Made by a program: the position numbers and the translations under genes | From: JBOGWY01 sp050694015 | Lineage (GTDB): Bacteria; Actinomycetota; CADDZG01; WHSQ01 | Assembly: GCA_050694015.1 (NCBI GenBank) | Contig: JBOGWY010000297.1 | Location: forward strand, 1-38,412 | Direction of reading: 5' to 3' | Length of the DNA stretch: 38,412 nt | Shown: in pieces, positions 7,167 through 15,400 of the stretch | How the letters are laid out: each line of letters opens with the position of its first letter | How positions within the stretch are numbered: the first letter of the stretch is position 1 | Notes under the pieces: generated by a model | The model's input: the letters and a program-made list of their open reading frames with translations, nothing else | Databases searched by the model: none | Told to the model about the DNA's origin: nothing

Positions 7167-7907
7167 ATGGACGACGACGTAGCGACGCCCTCGGCCCCCA
7201 TCCTGACCGCTTCCGCCGTCCGCAAGCTTTATCGCACGGGGGCGGAGACGGTGGAAGCTCTTCGCGACCTCTCCGTCGACATCCAGCGCGGCGAGTTCCT
7301 CGCGGTCATGGGCCCGTCCGGTTCCGGCAAGACCACCTTCCTCAACTGTCTATCGGGGCTCGACGACATCGACGGTGGCACGGTCGTGATCGAGGGACGC
7401 GACATACACGCGTTGTCCGATCAAGATCGCACGCGCTACCGCGCCGAGAAGATGGGATTCATCTTCCAGGCCTTCAACCTGATCCCCGTGTTCACCTCGG
7501 TCGAGAACGTTGAACTGCCGCTGCTACTCGCCGGCGCCGGCCCATCGAAAGCGCGCCGGCGCGCCGAGGAGACCATGGAGCGCGTCGGCCTCGGCCATCG
7601 CAAGAACCACCGCCCGAACGAACTATCCGGTGGGGAACAGCAGCGCGTGACGATCGCTCGCGCTCTCGCCGGTGATCCCGCCATCGTCTGGGCGGACGAG
7701 CCTACCGGCAACCTCGACACCGAGACCGCAGGCCAGGTCATGGACCTGCTCCGCGAGTTGAACGGCGAAGGTCTGACGCTCGTGCTCGTCACGCACGACC
7801 CCGCGATCGGCGGGACTGCGAGTCGGCTCATCCGGATGCGGGACGGAACGATCGAATCGTCGGACGCGCGTCGAACCGGCATGTCGTCTCTACAGCAAGG
7901 GAACTGA
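7167..7907 (+). CDS. ABC transporter ATPase, MacB/LolD type
   Basis: The cytoplasmic ATPase of a FtsX/MacB-type exporter, 246 residues. Walker A is GPSGSGKTT, the Q-loop is FIFQAFNLIPVFTSVENVELPL (first half FIFQAFNLIP), the signature is LSGGEQQR, Walker B is AIVWADEPTGNLD, and the H-loop is LVTHDP. The GNLD ending and FNLIP Q-loop are typical of the LolD/MacB group. The frame is open further upstream, but ATG 7167 places the N-terminus just before the first beta strand (ILTASAVRKLYRTG). A longer start would run through the operators. The permease gene follows after one base, so the two are one operon. No ligand can be named. Confidence 0.95.
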   Translation: MDDDVATPSAPILTASAVRKLYRTGAETVEALRDLSVDIQRGEFLAVMGPSGSGKTTFLNCLSGLDDIDGGTVVIEGRDIHALSDQDRTRYRAEKMGFIFQAFNLIPVFTSVENVELPLLLAGAGPSKARRRAEETMERVGLGHRKNHRPNELSGGEQQRVTIARALAGDPAIVWADEPTGNLDTETAGQVMDLLRELNGEGLTLVLVTHDPAIGGTASRLIRMRDGTIESSDARRTGMSSLQQGN

Positions 7908-7908
7908 C

Positions 7909-10776
7909 GTGCTCCTCCCAGTCATCTTCGCGACGTGTCTCTTGCTCGTCGCGGTCCAAGCGATCCGGCGCCCGATGCTGCGCCGCCTTGCGATCCGCGA
8001 CGCGGTTCGTCGTCCGGGCGAGACGGCTCTCGTCATCGCCGGCAGCCTCCTCGGGACCGCGCTGATCACCGGAAGCTTCATCGTCGGCGACACACTCGAT
8101 TCCTCCATCAAAGCGACCGCGTACACGAAGCTGGGCCCCGTCGACGAGGTCGTGACCACGCCGACGGAGAGGATCGCGGCGCGTATCGTCGAGAACCTGC
8201 GCGCCGTCGATGATCCCGATATCGACGGAGTCACCTCGCTCGTGACGGCGGACGGCGCGTTCACGTCGAAGGCATCGGGCAAGAGACGAGCCGAGCCGGA
8301 CGGGCAGATCATCGAGCTCGACTTCGACGCGGCCGAGGAGTTCGGGAGCGATCCGGCGGTCGGCGGCATCCGTGGTGCCACCCCCGACGAGGGCGAGGTG
8401 GTCATCACGCAGGATCTGGCCGACGAGATCCGCGTGGCGGCCGGAGACGACCTCACCGCCTTCCTCTATGGGGACAAACTAGAACTCCGGGTCGACCGCG
8501 TGATCCCGACCGTCGGCGTGGCCGGCTTCTCTCTGGACTTCGGCACTCGCTCGCCCAACGGGTTCGTCGCTCCGGGCACCCTGGATGCGCTTGATACCAA
8601 GGAGCTACCTCCCGGAGTCGTTCCGCCCAGCTCGATCGTGATCGTGTCGAACCGCGGCGGCGTGGAAGAAGGCGCCGCCCTCACCGATGACGTCACCGAT
8701 GTGATCGAAGAAGCGTTCCCCGAAGGCGCGGCGCTGCGCGTGGAAGAGGTCAAGAAGGACACACTCGATGCGGCTGAGGTCCAGGGCGACGCGTTCTCCG
8801 AGATCTTCGTCAGTATCGGTGCGTTCGCGATCATCGCCGGCGTCCTCTTGCTCGTGAACATCTTCGTGATGCTCTCCGAGGAGCGGAAATCACAGCTCGG
8901 CATGCTGCGTGCCGTGGGGATGCGGCGGGGTTACCTCGTCCGGACCTTCGTCATCGAAGGCGCGATGTATTCGTTGATCTCGAGTGCACTCGGCGCGGTG
9001 CTCGGCATCGGCGTCGGGTGGGCGATCGTGAAGCTGGCGGCCCCCATCTTCGCCGGCTTCGGCGATTTCTCCCTCGACCTCCTCTTCGACTTCGAGTCGG
9101 ACAGCATCGTGACCGGCTTCTGCGCCGGGGGCCTCATCTCGTTGTTGACCGTCTTCTTTACGAGCTTCCGGATCAGCAGGGTGAACATCATCCGCGCCAT
9201 CCGCGATCTGCCCGAGCCGCGCGCCGAACGGGCTCGGTTGGCCACCGTTCTCCTGGGCGCGGGCTTCTCATTGTCCTCGCTTGCGGCCTTCATCGTCACG
9301 CTCGGCAACGAGGACGCGTGGGTGGTCGCGATCCTCGGCCCACCCTTCGCGCTACTGGGTCTGTTGCCGCTCGCCAGTCGTTTCGTGCCTCGTCGGACCG
9401 CGGTCCTGTTCGTGGCCGCGCTGTCGTTGTTCTGGGGGATCTTCGGCAACGGCATCCTCGACGAGCAGTTCTTCGAGGGCGGCGAGATCTTCGCCTTCGT
9501 GGTCCAGGGGGTCCTGCTGACTTTCTCCGCGGTGATGCTCTTGACGCAGGCGCAGGAAACTCTCGAGGGTGGTATCCGGCGCGTCGCAGCTCGGCGCCTA
9601 CCGCTCCGTTTGAGCATCGCCTATCCACTCGCGCACCGCTTCCGAACCGGTCTGACGCTCGGGATGTTCGCGCTCGTCATCTTCACGATGACCTTTATCG
9701 CCACGCTTTCGAACGTCTTCGGGGGTCAGGTAGAGACCGCTGCGGCCAAGGAAGGCGGTTTCGAGATCCTCGTGACGTCGAACACAACGAACCCCCCACC
9801 GCCGAACGAACTTGCGGAGATCGACGGCGTCGAGTCGGTGACGACGTTGCTATCAGGTTTCGCGCTGTTCACGGCCGAGGAGTTCCCGGAACCCGAGCCA
9901 TGGCCGGCGAGCGGCGTCGACGCCTCGTTCGTCGAGGGTGGCCCTCCGAGTCTCGGAGAACGTGCGGAGGAGTACGAGTCCGATCGGGCCGTCTGGGAGG
10001 CGCTCGTCGACGACCCCACCAAGGTCGTCATCCCGTCGTTCCTCTTCCAGGAGGGCGGCGGTCCTCCCAGTGCCCTGATCGAGCCCGGCGACGAGCTGAA
10101 CGTGACCAACCCCGTCTCGGGCGAGCGCGTGACCCGGACCGTCGCGGGCGTCGTCGAGAACGACGTCGCGTTCTCCGGGGTCTACATGCCGAAGTCCGCC
10201 ATGAGGGAAGTGGTCGGTCGGCGCGCGGCAGCGGCTCGCTTCTACGTAGAGACCTCGGAGGATCCGCGCGAGGCGAGCCGCGTCGCGGACGATATCCAGG
10301 CACGTTTCGTCGCGAACGGCGTCGAGGCGCGGACGTTCCGATCGCTCGTGGAGGAGAACCAGCAGATATCGCTCCAATTCTTCCGACTTATGCAGGGATA
10401 TCTGGCGTTGGGACTCCTCATCGGGATCGCGGGTCTCGGAGTCGTCATGGTGCGAGCGGTGCGCGAGCGACGGCGTGAGGTCGGTGTCCTGCGCTCACTG
10501 GGGTTCATGGTCAGACAGATCCGCCGCGCGTTCGTCCTCGAGTCGGGGTTCGTGGCCTTCGAGGGCATCCTGATCGGAGCGGCTCTCGCCCTTGTAACCG
10601 CGGCGCAGCTGATCGCTACCGGGGAGTTCGGCGAGAACATCGCGTTCATCATCCCGTGGCCGAACCTGTCGATCCTCACGCTCGGCTCGCTCGTCGCCTC
10701 GCTCCTCGCGACTGCCTGGCCGGCCCAGCAGGCATCCCAGATCCCACCCGCGGCCGCCCTCCGGATAGCGGACTAA
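7909..10776 (+). CDS. ABC transporter permease with two FtsX domains
   Basis: A 955-residue integral membrane partner of the preceding ATPase; the GTG start is one base after its stop. The order is an N-terminal hydrophobic segment, a transmembrane helix near LVIAGSLLGTALITGSFIVG, a large extracytoplasmic MacB-like periplasmic domain (about 60-290), then an FtsX domain (about 300-420, with the coupling segment EERKSQLGMLRAVGMRRGYLV). A central group of helices, a second extracytoplasmic domain (about 610-820) and a second FtsX domain (VRERRREVGVLRSLGFMVRQI) complete it. This duplicated layout is common in actinobacterial exporters or lipoprotein-release-like systems. The substrate is unknown. 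Control by the divergent TetR protein is likely. Confidence 0.92.
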   Translation: MLLPVIFATCLLLVAVQAIRRPMLRRLAIRDAVRRPGETALVIAGSLLGTALITGSFIVGDTLDSSIKATAYTKLGPVDEVVTTPTERIAARIVENLRAVDDPDIDGVTSLVTADGAFTSKASGKRRAEPDGQIIELDFDAAEEFGSDPAVGGIRGATPDEGEVVITQDLADEIRVAAGDDLTAFLYGDKLELRVDRVIPTVGVAGFSLDFGTRSPNGFVAPGTLDALDTKELPPGVVPPSSIVIVSNRGGVEEGAALTDDVTDVIEEAFPEGAALRVEEVKKDTLDAAEVQGDAFSEIFVSIGAFAIIAGVLLLVNIFVMLSEERKSQLGMLRAVGMRRGYLVRTFVIEGAMYSLISSALGAVLGIGVGWAIVKLAAPIFAGFGDFSLDLLFDFESDSIVTGFCAGGLISLLTVFFTSFRISRVNIIRAIRDLPEPRAERARLATVLLGAGFSLSSLAAFIVTLGNEDAWVVAILGPPFALLGLLPLASRFVPRRTAVLFVAALSLFWGIFGNGILDEQFFEGGEIFAFVVQGVLLTFSAVMLLTQAQETLEGGIRRVAARRLPLRLSIAYPLAHRFRTGLTLGMFALVIFTMTFIATLSNVFGGQVETAAAKEGGFEILVTSNTTNPPPPNELAEIDGVESVTTLLSGFALFTAEEFPEPEPWPASGVDASFVEGGPPSLGERAEEYESDRAVWEALVDDPTKVVIPSFLFQEGGGPPSALIEPGDELNVTNPVSGERVTRTVAGVVENDVAFSGVYMPKSAMREVVGRRAAAARFYVETSEDPREASRVADDIQARFVANGVEARTFRSLVEENQQISLQFFRLMQGYLALGLLIGIAGLGVVMVRAVRERRREVGVLRSLGFMVRQIRRAFVLESGFVAFEGILIGAALALVTAAQLIATGEFGENIAFIIPWPNLSILTLGSLVASLLATAWPAQQASQIPPAAALRIAD

Positions 10777-10782
10777 GAAAAC

Positions 10783-10805
10783 CTGTCATACCCCCCACCT
10801 AGCGT
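10783..10805 (+). promoter_or_regulatory. DNA-damage-type (PafBC-like) leaderless promoter of radA
   Basis: CTGTCA (10783-10788), an 11-nt spacer TACCCCCCACC, TAGCGT (10800-10805), then 6 nt to the radA ATG. The TTGTC-12 nt-TAG spacing equals that of the actinobacterial RecA-independent damage promoter bound by PafBC. The 6-nt gap implies a leaderless mRNA. The same design precedes the gene at 16913. Confidence 0.7.
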
Positions 10806-10811
10806 GGAGAC

Positions 10812-12176
10812 ATGAAAGCCGAGCGTGCAGAACATCGTTGCGGTGCGTGCGGATACCGGTCCCCCCGGTGGTTCGGACGGTGCCCCGAATGCGACGCGTG
10901 GAGCAGCGCGCAGGACGTCCCCAGGACCAAGCACCCTGCAACGCAACTATCGGTCGTGACCGCACTCGGCGGTGCCGCGCAGACACCGGCACGACTCGCC
11001 ACCGGAGACGGCGAAGTGGATCGCGTCCTCGGCGGCGGCCTGGTGCGCGGCTCGGTCGTGCTCCTCGCCGGCGAGCCCGGCATCGGCAAGTCGACGCTTG
11101 TGCTGCAGATGCTGCACGGCCTCACCTCCGCAGACGCGCGTTGCCTCCTCGTGACCGGCGAGGAATCCCTCGACCAGGTCGCCCTTCGCGCCGATCGCCT
11201 CGGCGTCCCCGTCGGGTCGCTGCGCGCCGCCGCGTCGACGTCGTTGGACGAGATCGTTGCGGCCGCCGCCGCCGAGACGGCCGACGTCCTGGTCGTGGAT
11301 TCGATCCAGACGGTCGAGGACGCCTCACTCGAGCAGGGGGCAGGATCCATCACGCAGGTCCGCGACTGCGCGGCAGCGCTGGTTCGATTCGCGAAGCGGA
11401 CCGGCACGATCGTCGTGATCGTGGGTCACGTGACGAAGGAAGGTTCCGTCGCAGGTCCGAAGACGCTCGAACACATGGTGGACGTCGTACTCGCCCTCGA
11501 AGGCGAACGCAGCGGAACGATGCGCCTGCTACGGAGTTCGAAGAACCGGTTCGGTTCGTGTGACGAGACCGGCGTGTTCACGATGTCCGAGTCCGGTCTC
11601 GAAGACGTCGAAGACCCGTCGGCGCTCCTCCTCGCCGATCGCAACGTAGGCGTCGCAGGATCCATCGTGTTCCCCAGTCTCGAAGGAACGCGTCCCGTGC
11701 TCGTAGAGGTCCAAGCCTTGTTGATCGACGCGAACAACAATCCGCACCCGCGGCGCGTCGCGATCGGTTTCGATCCCAAGCGCCTCGCGCTGATGCTCGG
11801 TGTGTTGTCGAAGCTCGACGCGCGCGTGATGACCCACGACGTCTTCGTCGCGGCCGCCGGGGGGATCGCGGTGCGCGAACCCGCGGCCGACCTTCCTTTG
11901 TGTCTCGCGATCATGTCGGCGCTCTCGAACCACGTGATCGATCCCGGCACGATCGCCGTGGGCGAAGTGGGACTGGGCGGCGAGGTCCGGAGGGTGCCGG
12001 GGATCGCGCGTCGCCTGGCCGAAGCCGAGCGTCTCGGGTTCTCGTCCGCGGTCGTGCCGCACGCGGCGGAGGTGGGCGGCCGGACCATCGACGCGCGACC
12101 CGTGCGCGCGGTGCATGCTGCTGTGGGCGCCGCGCTCGGTACCACCGCCGGCGCGCGCCGGCGTCCGTCGGGGTAG
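10812..12176 (+). CDS. radA: DNA repair protein RadA (branch-migration ATPase)
   Basis: A RecA-like helicase that processes recombination intermediates, 454 residues. A zinc finger has Cys10, Cys13, Cys24 and Cys27 (CGACGYRSPRWFGRCPEC). Walker A is GEPGIGKST at 87-95. The RadA-specific KNRFG motif is at 244-248. A C-terminal Lon-protease-like domain has GEVGLGGEVRRVPGIARRLAEA (core RVPGIARRL). The ATG follows a damage-type promoter without room for a ribosome binding site, so the mRNA is probably leaderless. In mycobacteria radA also precedes carD-ispD-ispF-cysS; here disA is not seen beside it. A hairpin terminator lies after the gene. Confidence 0.97.
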   Translation: MKAERAEHRCGACGYRSPRWFGRCPECDAWSSAQDVPRTKHPATQLSVVTALGGAAQTPARLATGDGEVDRVLGGGLVRGSVVLLAGEPGIGKSTLVLQMLHGLTSADARCLLVTGEESLDQVALRADRLGVPVGSLRAAASTSLDEIVAAAAAETADVLVVDSIQTVEDASLEQGAGSITQVRDCAAALVRFAKRTGTIVVIVGHVTKEGSVAGPKTLEHMVDVVLALEGERSGTMRLLRSSKNRFGSCDETGVFTMSESGLEDVEDPSALLLADRNVGVAGSIVFPSLEGTRPVLVEVQALLIDANNNPHPRRVAIGFDPKRLALMLGVLSKLDARVMTHDVFVAAAGGIAVREPAADLPLCLAIMSALSNHVIDPGTIAVGEVGLGGEVRRVPGIARRLAEAERLGFSSAVVPHAAEVGGRTIDARPVRAVHAAVGAALGTTAGARRRPSG

Positions 12177-12194
12177 TTACGGAGCTTGCTGTGC

Positions 12195-12236
12195 TAAAAT
12201 CGGTTTCTGAAAGGCTTCGTTGAAGCCCCCTTTTTT
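12195..12236 (+). terminator. radA terminator next to a TAAAAT box before carD
   Basis: GGCTTC (12213-12218), loop GTT, GAAGCC (12222-12227), CCC and TTTTTT (12231-12236) form a compact intrinsic terminator. A TAAAAT hexamer at 12195-12200 lies just upstream. If that hexamer is the carD -10 box, the hairpin would sit within the first 30 nt of the carD leader and act as an attenuator. If not, this is simply the radA terminator. Confidence 0.75.
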
Positions 12237-12282
12237 CGGCCAAAGTGCCGCTATCGAATCGAGTCGTAGGAGGAACTGCCGG

Positions 12283-12765
12283 GTGAGCTTTCGCGTAGGT
12301 GACAAGGTCGTTTACCCCCACCACGGCGCCGCCGTCATCGAGGGTCTCGAGAACAAGGAACTATTCGGCGAGAAGCGGAAGTACTACATCCTCAAGCTTG
12401 CCTACGGTGAGCTGACGTTGATGGTGCCCGTGGACTCGACCGAAGAGGTCGGCCTCCGCCAGGTGACCCCATCGAAGGAGGTCCCCAAGGTCCTCAAGGT
12501 CCTCAAGAAGCAGGAACCCACGACGAACACCACCAACTGGTCGCGTCGGTTCAAGGCCAACGTCGAGAAGCTCCGTTCGGGCGACATCTATCAGGTCGCC
12601 GACGTCGTTCGCAGCCTCCACCAGCGCGACAAGGAGAAGGGCCTCGCTGCGGGCGAGAAGCGGATGCTCACCAAGGCGCGCCAGATCCTCGTCTCGGAAC
12701 TCACTTTCTCGAAGAACTGCAACGAGGAAGAGGCCGAGAAGATGCTCGACGAGGTACTCGGATAA
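12283..12765 (+). CDS. carD: CarD-family RNA polymerase-binding regulator
   Basis: Binds the RNA polymerase beta subunit and stabilises open promoter complexes; an essential global regulator in mycobacteria. The 160-residue protein has the N-terminal RNAP-interaction (Tudor-like) domain FRVGDKVVYPHHGAAVIEG to about residue 65, and the helical DNA-binding C-terminal domain with NWSRRFKANVEKLRSGDIYQVADVVR (core WSRRFKANVEKL). GTG 12283 is chosen because AGGAGGA (about 12268-12274) precedes it and VSFRVGDKVVYPHHG is the usual N-terminus; a TTG at 12220 would start inside the terminator region. Its stop TAA overlaps the proposed ATA start of ispD. Confidence 0.95.
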   Translation: MSFRVGDKVVYPHHGAAVIEGLENKELFGEKRKYYILKLAYGELTLMVPVDSTEEVGLRQVTPSKEVPKVLKVLKKQEPTTNTTNWSRRFKANVEKLRSGDIYQVADVVRSLHQRDKEKGLAAGEKRMLTKARQILVSELTFSKNCNEEEAEKMLDEVLG

Positions 12766-13463
12766 CGGCACTTCCTCGTGCAACCGCGGCGATAGTCCCC
12801 GCCGCAGGGATCGGAGAGCGCGCTCGAACAAACGAGAGCGATCCACCCAAGCAATTCGTGACGCTAGGCGGTCGTCCCATGTTCATGTGGGCCGTCGACG
12901 CGCTCCTCATGGCGGGATGCGATCCGGTCGTCCTCGTTGTGCCTCCGGTCATGATCGACACCGCGCAGGCGCTGACCGAGATGCCCGGCGCGATTCAGTT
13001 CACGGGTGGAGGAGCCACGCGTCAGGAATCCGTCTCGCATGGTCTCGAGCGTGTGACGACGGATGCGGTCGTCGTTCACGACGCCGCGCGGCCGTTCGTC
13101 ACCGGCGACCTCGTGCGGGACGTGATGGCGGCGCTCGAGGACGCAGACGCGGTCGTGGCCGCCGTTCCGATGGATGAGACGCTCAAGCGCGCAACGGTCG
13201 GCGATGCTCCCGTTACCGTGAAGGGAACCGTCGATCGCTCCGATCTGTGGCGCGCGCAAACGCCGGCGGCGTTCCGGACGGAGGTGCTGCGCGATGCCCA
13301 CAGCCGCGCCCGGGCCGAGGGTTTCGTCGGCACCGACGAGTCGTCCCTGGTGGAGAGGTACGGCGGTGTGGTCAGGGTGGTGCTGGGAACGCGTTCGAAC
13401 TTGAAGGTCACCTTCCCCGAGGATTTCGCGGTGGCCGAGGCGATGATGGCGACGCGCAAGTGA
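12762..13463 (+). CDS. ispD: 2-C-methyl-D-erythritol 4-phosphate cytidylyltransferase; apparent ATA start
   Basis: Transfers CMP to methylerythritol phosphate in the MEP isoprenoid pathway. The CTP-binding N-terminus AAIVPAAGIGERAR and PPKQFVTLGGRP are followed by VVVHDAARPFV and the TPAAFRTEVL segment. The first conventional start, GTG 12858, lies inside PPKQFVTLGG and would remove the nucleotide-binding glycine loop. No ATG, GTG or TTG occurs in frame within the preceding 100 nt. ATA at 12762 shares ATAA with the carD stop and lies 7 nt after GAGG (12751-12754); ACG at 12765 is an alternative. From ATA the protein has 233 residues, normal for IspD. The stop overlaps the ispF start as GTGA. 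Confidence 0.92.
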   Translation: MTALPRATAAIVPAAGIGERARTNESDPPKQFVTLGGRPMFMWAVDALLMAGCDPVVLVVPPVMIDTAQALTEMPGAIQFTGGGATRQESVSHGLERVTTDAVVVHDAARPFVTGDLVRDVMAALEDADAVVAAVPMDETLKRATVGDAPVTVKGTVDRSDLWRAQTPAAFRTEVLRDAHSRARAEGFVGTDESSLVERYGGVVRVVLGTRSNLKVTFPEDFAVAEAMMATRK

Positions 13464-13945
13464 CGCGGGTCGGGCTGGGATTCGACGCTCACGCCTTCGA
13501 CGCGAGCCGCAGGCTGGTGCTCGGCGGCGTGCTGATCCCCGACTCGCCGGGCCTCGAGGGGCACTCCGATGCCGACGTGCTGTGCCACAGCATCGCCGAC
13601 GCGCTCCTCGGCGCCGCCGGTCTGGGCGATCTCGGTTCGAGCTTCCCCGACGACGACACGTGGCGGGACGCATCAAGTCTGTTGATCCTGGAGGAGACCG
13701 CACGGATGGTGGCGGCGGCGGGGTGGACGATCTCGAACGTCGACGCGACGGTGGTCGGCGAGGCCCCGCGGCTGGCGCCGTATCGCGACCAGATGACCGG
13801 GGCGATCTCCGAGGCTCTCGGAGTGATCGCCGGGATCGTCTCGGTGAAGGCGACGACGACCGACCGGATGGGCTTCACCGGAAGAAGCGAGGGGATCGCG
13901 GCTATGGCGGTGGCCGCCCTCGAGCGGTCCCGGGAAGGGAACTAA
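13460..13945 (+). CDS. ispF: 2-C-methyl-D-erythritol 2,4-cyclodiphosphate synthase
   Basis: Forms the cyclic diphosphate with release of CMP, two steps after IspD in the MEP pathway. The 161-residue protein begins VTRVGLGFDAHAF, whose DxH pair binds the metal, continues with LEGHSDADVLCHSIADALLGA (key HSDADVLCH), and ends with KATTTDRMGFTGRSEGIAA, the family signature. GTG 13460 is used: it overlaps the ispD TGA (GTGA) and leaves the normal short N-terminus. The coupling with ispD is the usual arrangement. Its TAA stop forms part of the -10 box of cysS. Confidence 0.96.
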   Translation: MTRVGLGFDAHAFDASRRLVLGGVLIPDSPGLEGHSDADVLCHSIADALLGAAGLGDLGSSFPDDDTWRDASSLLILEETARMVAAAGWTISNVDATVVGEAPRLAPYRDQMTGAISEALGVIAGIVSVKATTTDRMGFTGRSEGIAAMAVAALERSREGN

Positions 13946-13948
13946 GGT
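13943..13948 (+). promoter_or_regulatory. -10 box TAAGGT of leaderless cysS
   Basis: TAAGGT ends 6 nt before the cysS ATG (13955). No Shine-Dalgarno sequence fits between them, so an independent leaderless transcript for cysS is likely, in addition to read-through from ispDF. The box includes the ispF stop codon. Confidence 0.5.
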
Positions 13949-13954
13949 TCCGGC

Positions 13955-15400
13955 ATGGCGATCCAGGTACACGATTCGTTATCCAAGAAGCTGGTGCCGT
14001 TCCACCCGCGCGATGAGGGCCGGGTCACGATGTACGCGTGTGGCCCGACCGTCTACAACTTCATCCACATCGGGAACGCACGCACGCTGTTGTGGTTCGA
14101 CTTCATCCGTCGTTACCTGATCTACCGCGGCTACGACGTCACCTATGTCATGAACTACACCGACGTCGACGACAAGATCATCGAACGCGCCAAGCTCGAG
14201 GGCATCCCGCCGGACGGCATCACTCGCAAGTACACCGATGCGTTCGAGAAGGACATGGAAGGGCTCGGTGTTGAAGCCGCCGACATCGTCGTCCGCGCGA
14301 CCGACCACATCGAAGACATGGTGGCGACGATCCAGGACCTCATCGAGAAGGGATCGGCCTACGAAGCCGACGGAAACGTGTGGTTCGCGGTCGATGCGTT
14401 CGAGGGTTACGGCAAGCTGTCCGGGCGCACTCTCGACGACATGAGGGCCGGCGAACGGATCGAGCCTCATCCCGGTAAACGGCATCCGCTCGACTTCGCG
14501 CTGTGGAAGTCGGCGAAGGAGGGCGAACCGTCGTGGCCGTCGCCGTGGGGGGCCGGGCGGCCCGGGTGGCACATCGAGTGCTCGGTGATGTCGACGAAGT
14601 ACCTCGACATGGGCTTCGACATCCACGGTGGCGCGACCGATCTGATCTTTCCGCACCACGAGAACGAGATCGCGCAGGCGGAGGCCGCGACGGGTACCGA
14701 ACCGTTCGTGCGGCACTGGATGCATGCCGGGCTCGTGCAGATGGAAGCGGAGAAGATGTCGAAGTCGCTCGGCAACTTCGTGCTCGCGAAGGACATCCTC
14801 GCAAACATGCCGGGCGAGGCCGTGCGCTACTGGGCGCTGATAGGCTCGTACCGTAGTCAGGTGACGTTCTCCGACGCGTCGCTGCAGGACGCGGGCCAGA
14901 GCTACGACCGGTGGAAGACGTTCAAAGAGGCGACCGAGCACCTCCTGGGTGACGACATGCCGACGCTGGATGCCATACCTCGCCGGCCTGTGTCCGACGA
15001 TGTGGATGGGCCCTCTGTCGCTCGCTTCATCGCCGCGCTCGACGACGACTTTAATTCCGCCGAGGCGTTCGCCGCGCTGCACGACCTGGTGCGCGAAGGG
15101 AACCGGCAGCTCTCCGCCGGACAGCACGGTGATGAGACGGAACGCAAGGCCCTCATCGGCACCGCCGCAACTTTCCTAGAGCTCACGCACGTACTCGGCT
15201 TCCGTTTCGCGAGTGCCGCGGCGGACTCGCAGCTGACCGCCGGACTCATCGATTACCTCCTCGAGCTTCGTGACCAGGCTCGTGCCGAGAAAGCATTCGA
15301 TCGTGCGGACGCGATCCGGGCCAAGCTGCATGAACTCGGCGTCACGATCGAAGACACGCCCGCCGGCACGCGCCGGCGCACCGTTGGCGCGGCCCACTAA
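13955..15400 (+). CDS. cysS: Cysteinyl-tRNA synthetase
   Basis: Charges tRNA-Cys; a monomeric class I synthetase of 481 residues. The N-terminal YACGPTVYNFIHIGNART holds the zinc Cys and the HIGN nucleotide motif at 38-41. The zinc ligands continue in WHIECS and HHENEIAQAEA. The KMSKS loop is at residues 267-271 (EKMSKSLGNF). The anticodon-binding DALR-like region fills the C-terminus. An MshC paralogue (mycothiol ligase) is less likely because the protein has full CysS length and the usual ispF-cysS-rlmB neighbours. The gene overlaps the rlmB start by 17 nt. Confidence 0.96.
   Translation: MAIQVHDSLSKKLVPFHPRDEGRVTMYACGPTVYNFIHIGNARTLLWFDFIRRYLIYRGYDVTYVMNYTDVDDKIIERAKLEGIPPDGITRKYTDAFEKDMEGLGVEAADIVVRATDHIEDMVATIQDLIEKGSAYEADGNVWFAVDAFEGYGKLSGRTLDDMRAGERIEPHPGKRHPLDFALWKSAKEGEPSWPSPWGAGRPGWHIECSVMSTKYLDMGFDIHGGATDLIFPHHENEIAQAEAATGTEPFVRHWMHAGLVQMEAEKMSKSLGNFVLAKDILANMPGEAVRYWALIGSYRSQVTFSDASLQDAGQSYDRWKTFKEATEHLLGDDMPTLDAIPRRPVSDDVDGPSVARFIAALDDDFNSAEAFAALHDLVREGNRQLSAGQHGDETERKALIGTAATFLELTHVLGFRFASAAADSQLTAGLIDYLLELRDQARAEKAFDRADAIRAKLHELGVTIEDTPAGTRRRTVGAAH

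Noticed and set aside
9018..10478. 486-codon plus-strand frame inside the permease gene
   Set aside because: The translation is Arg/Gly-rich and unlike any protein family; it is an alternate frame of the FtsX-type permease.
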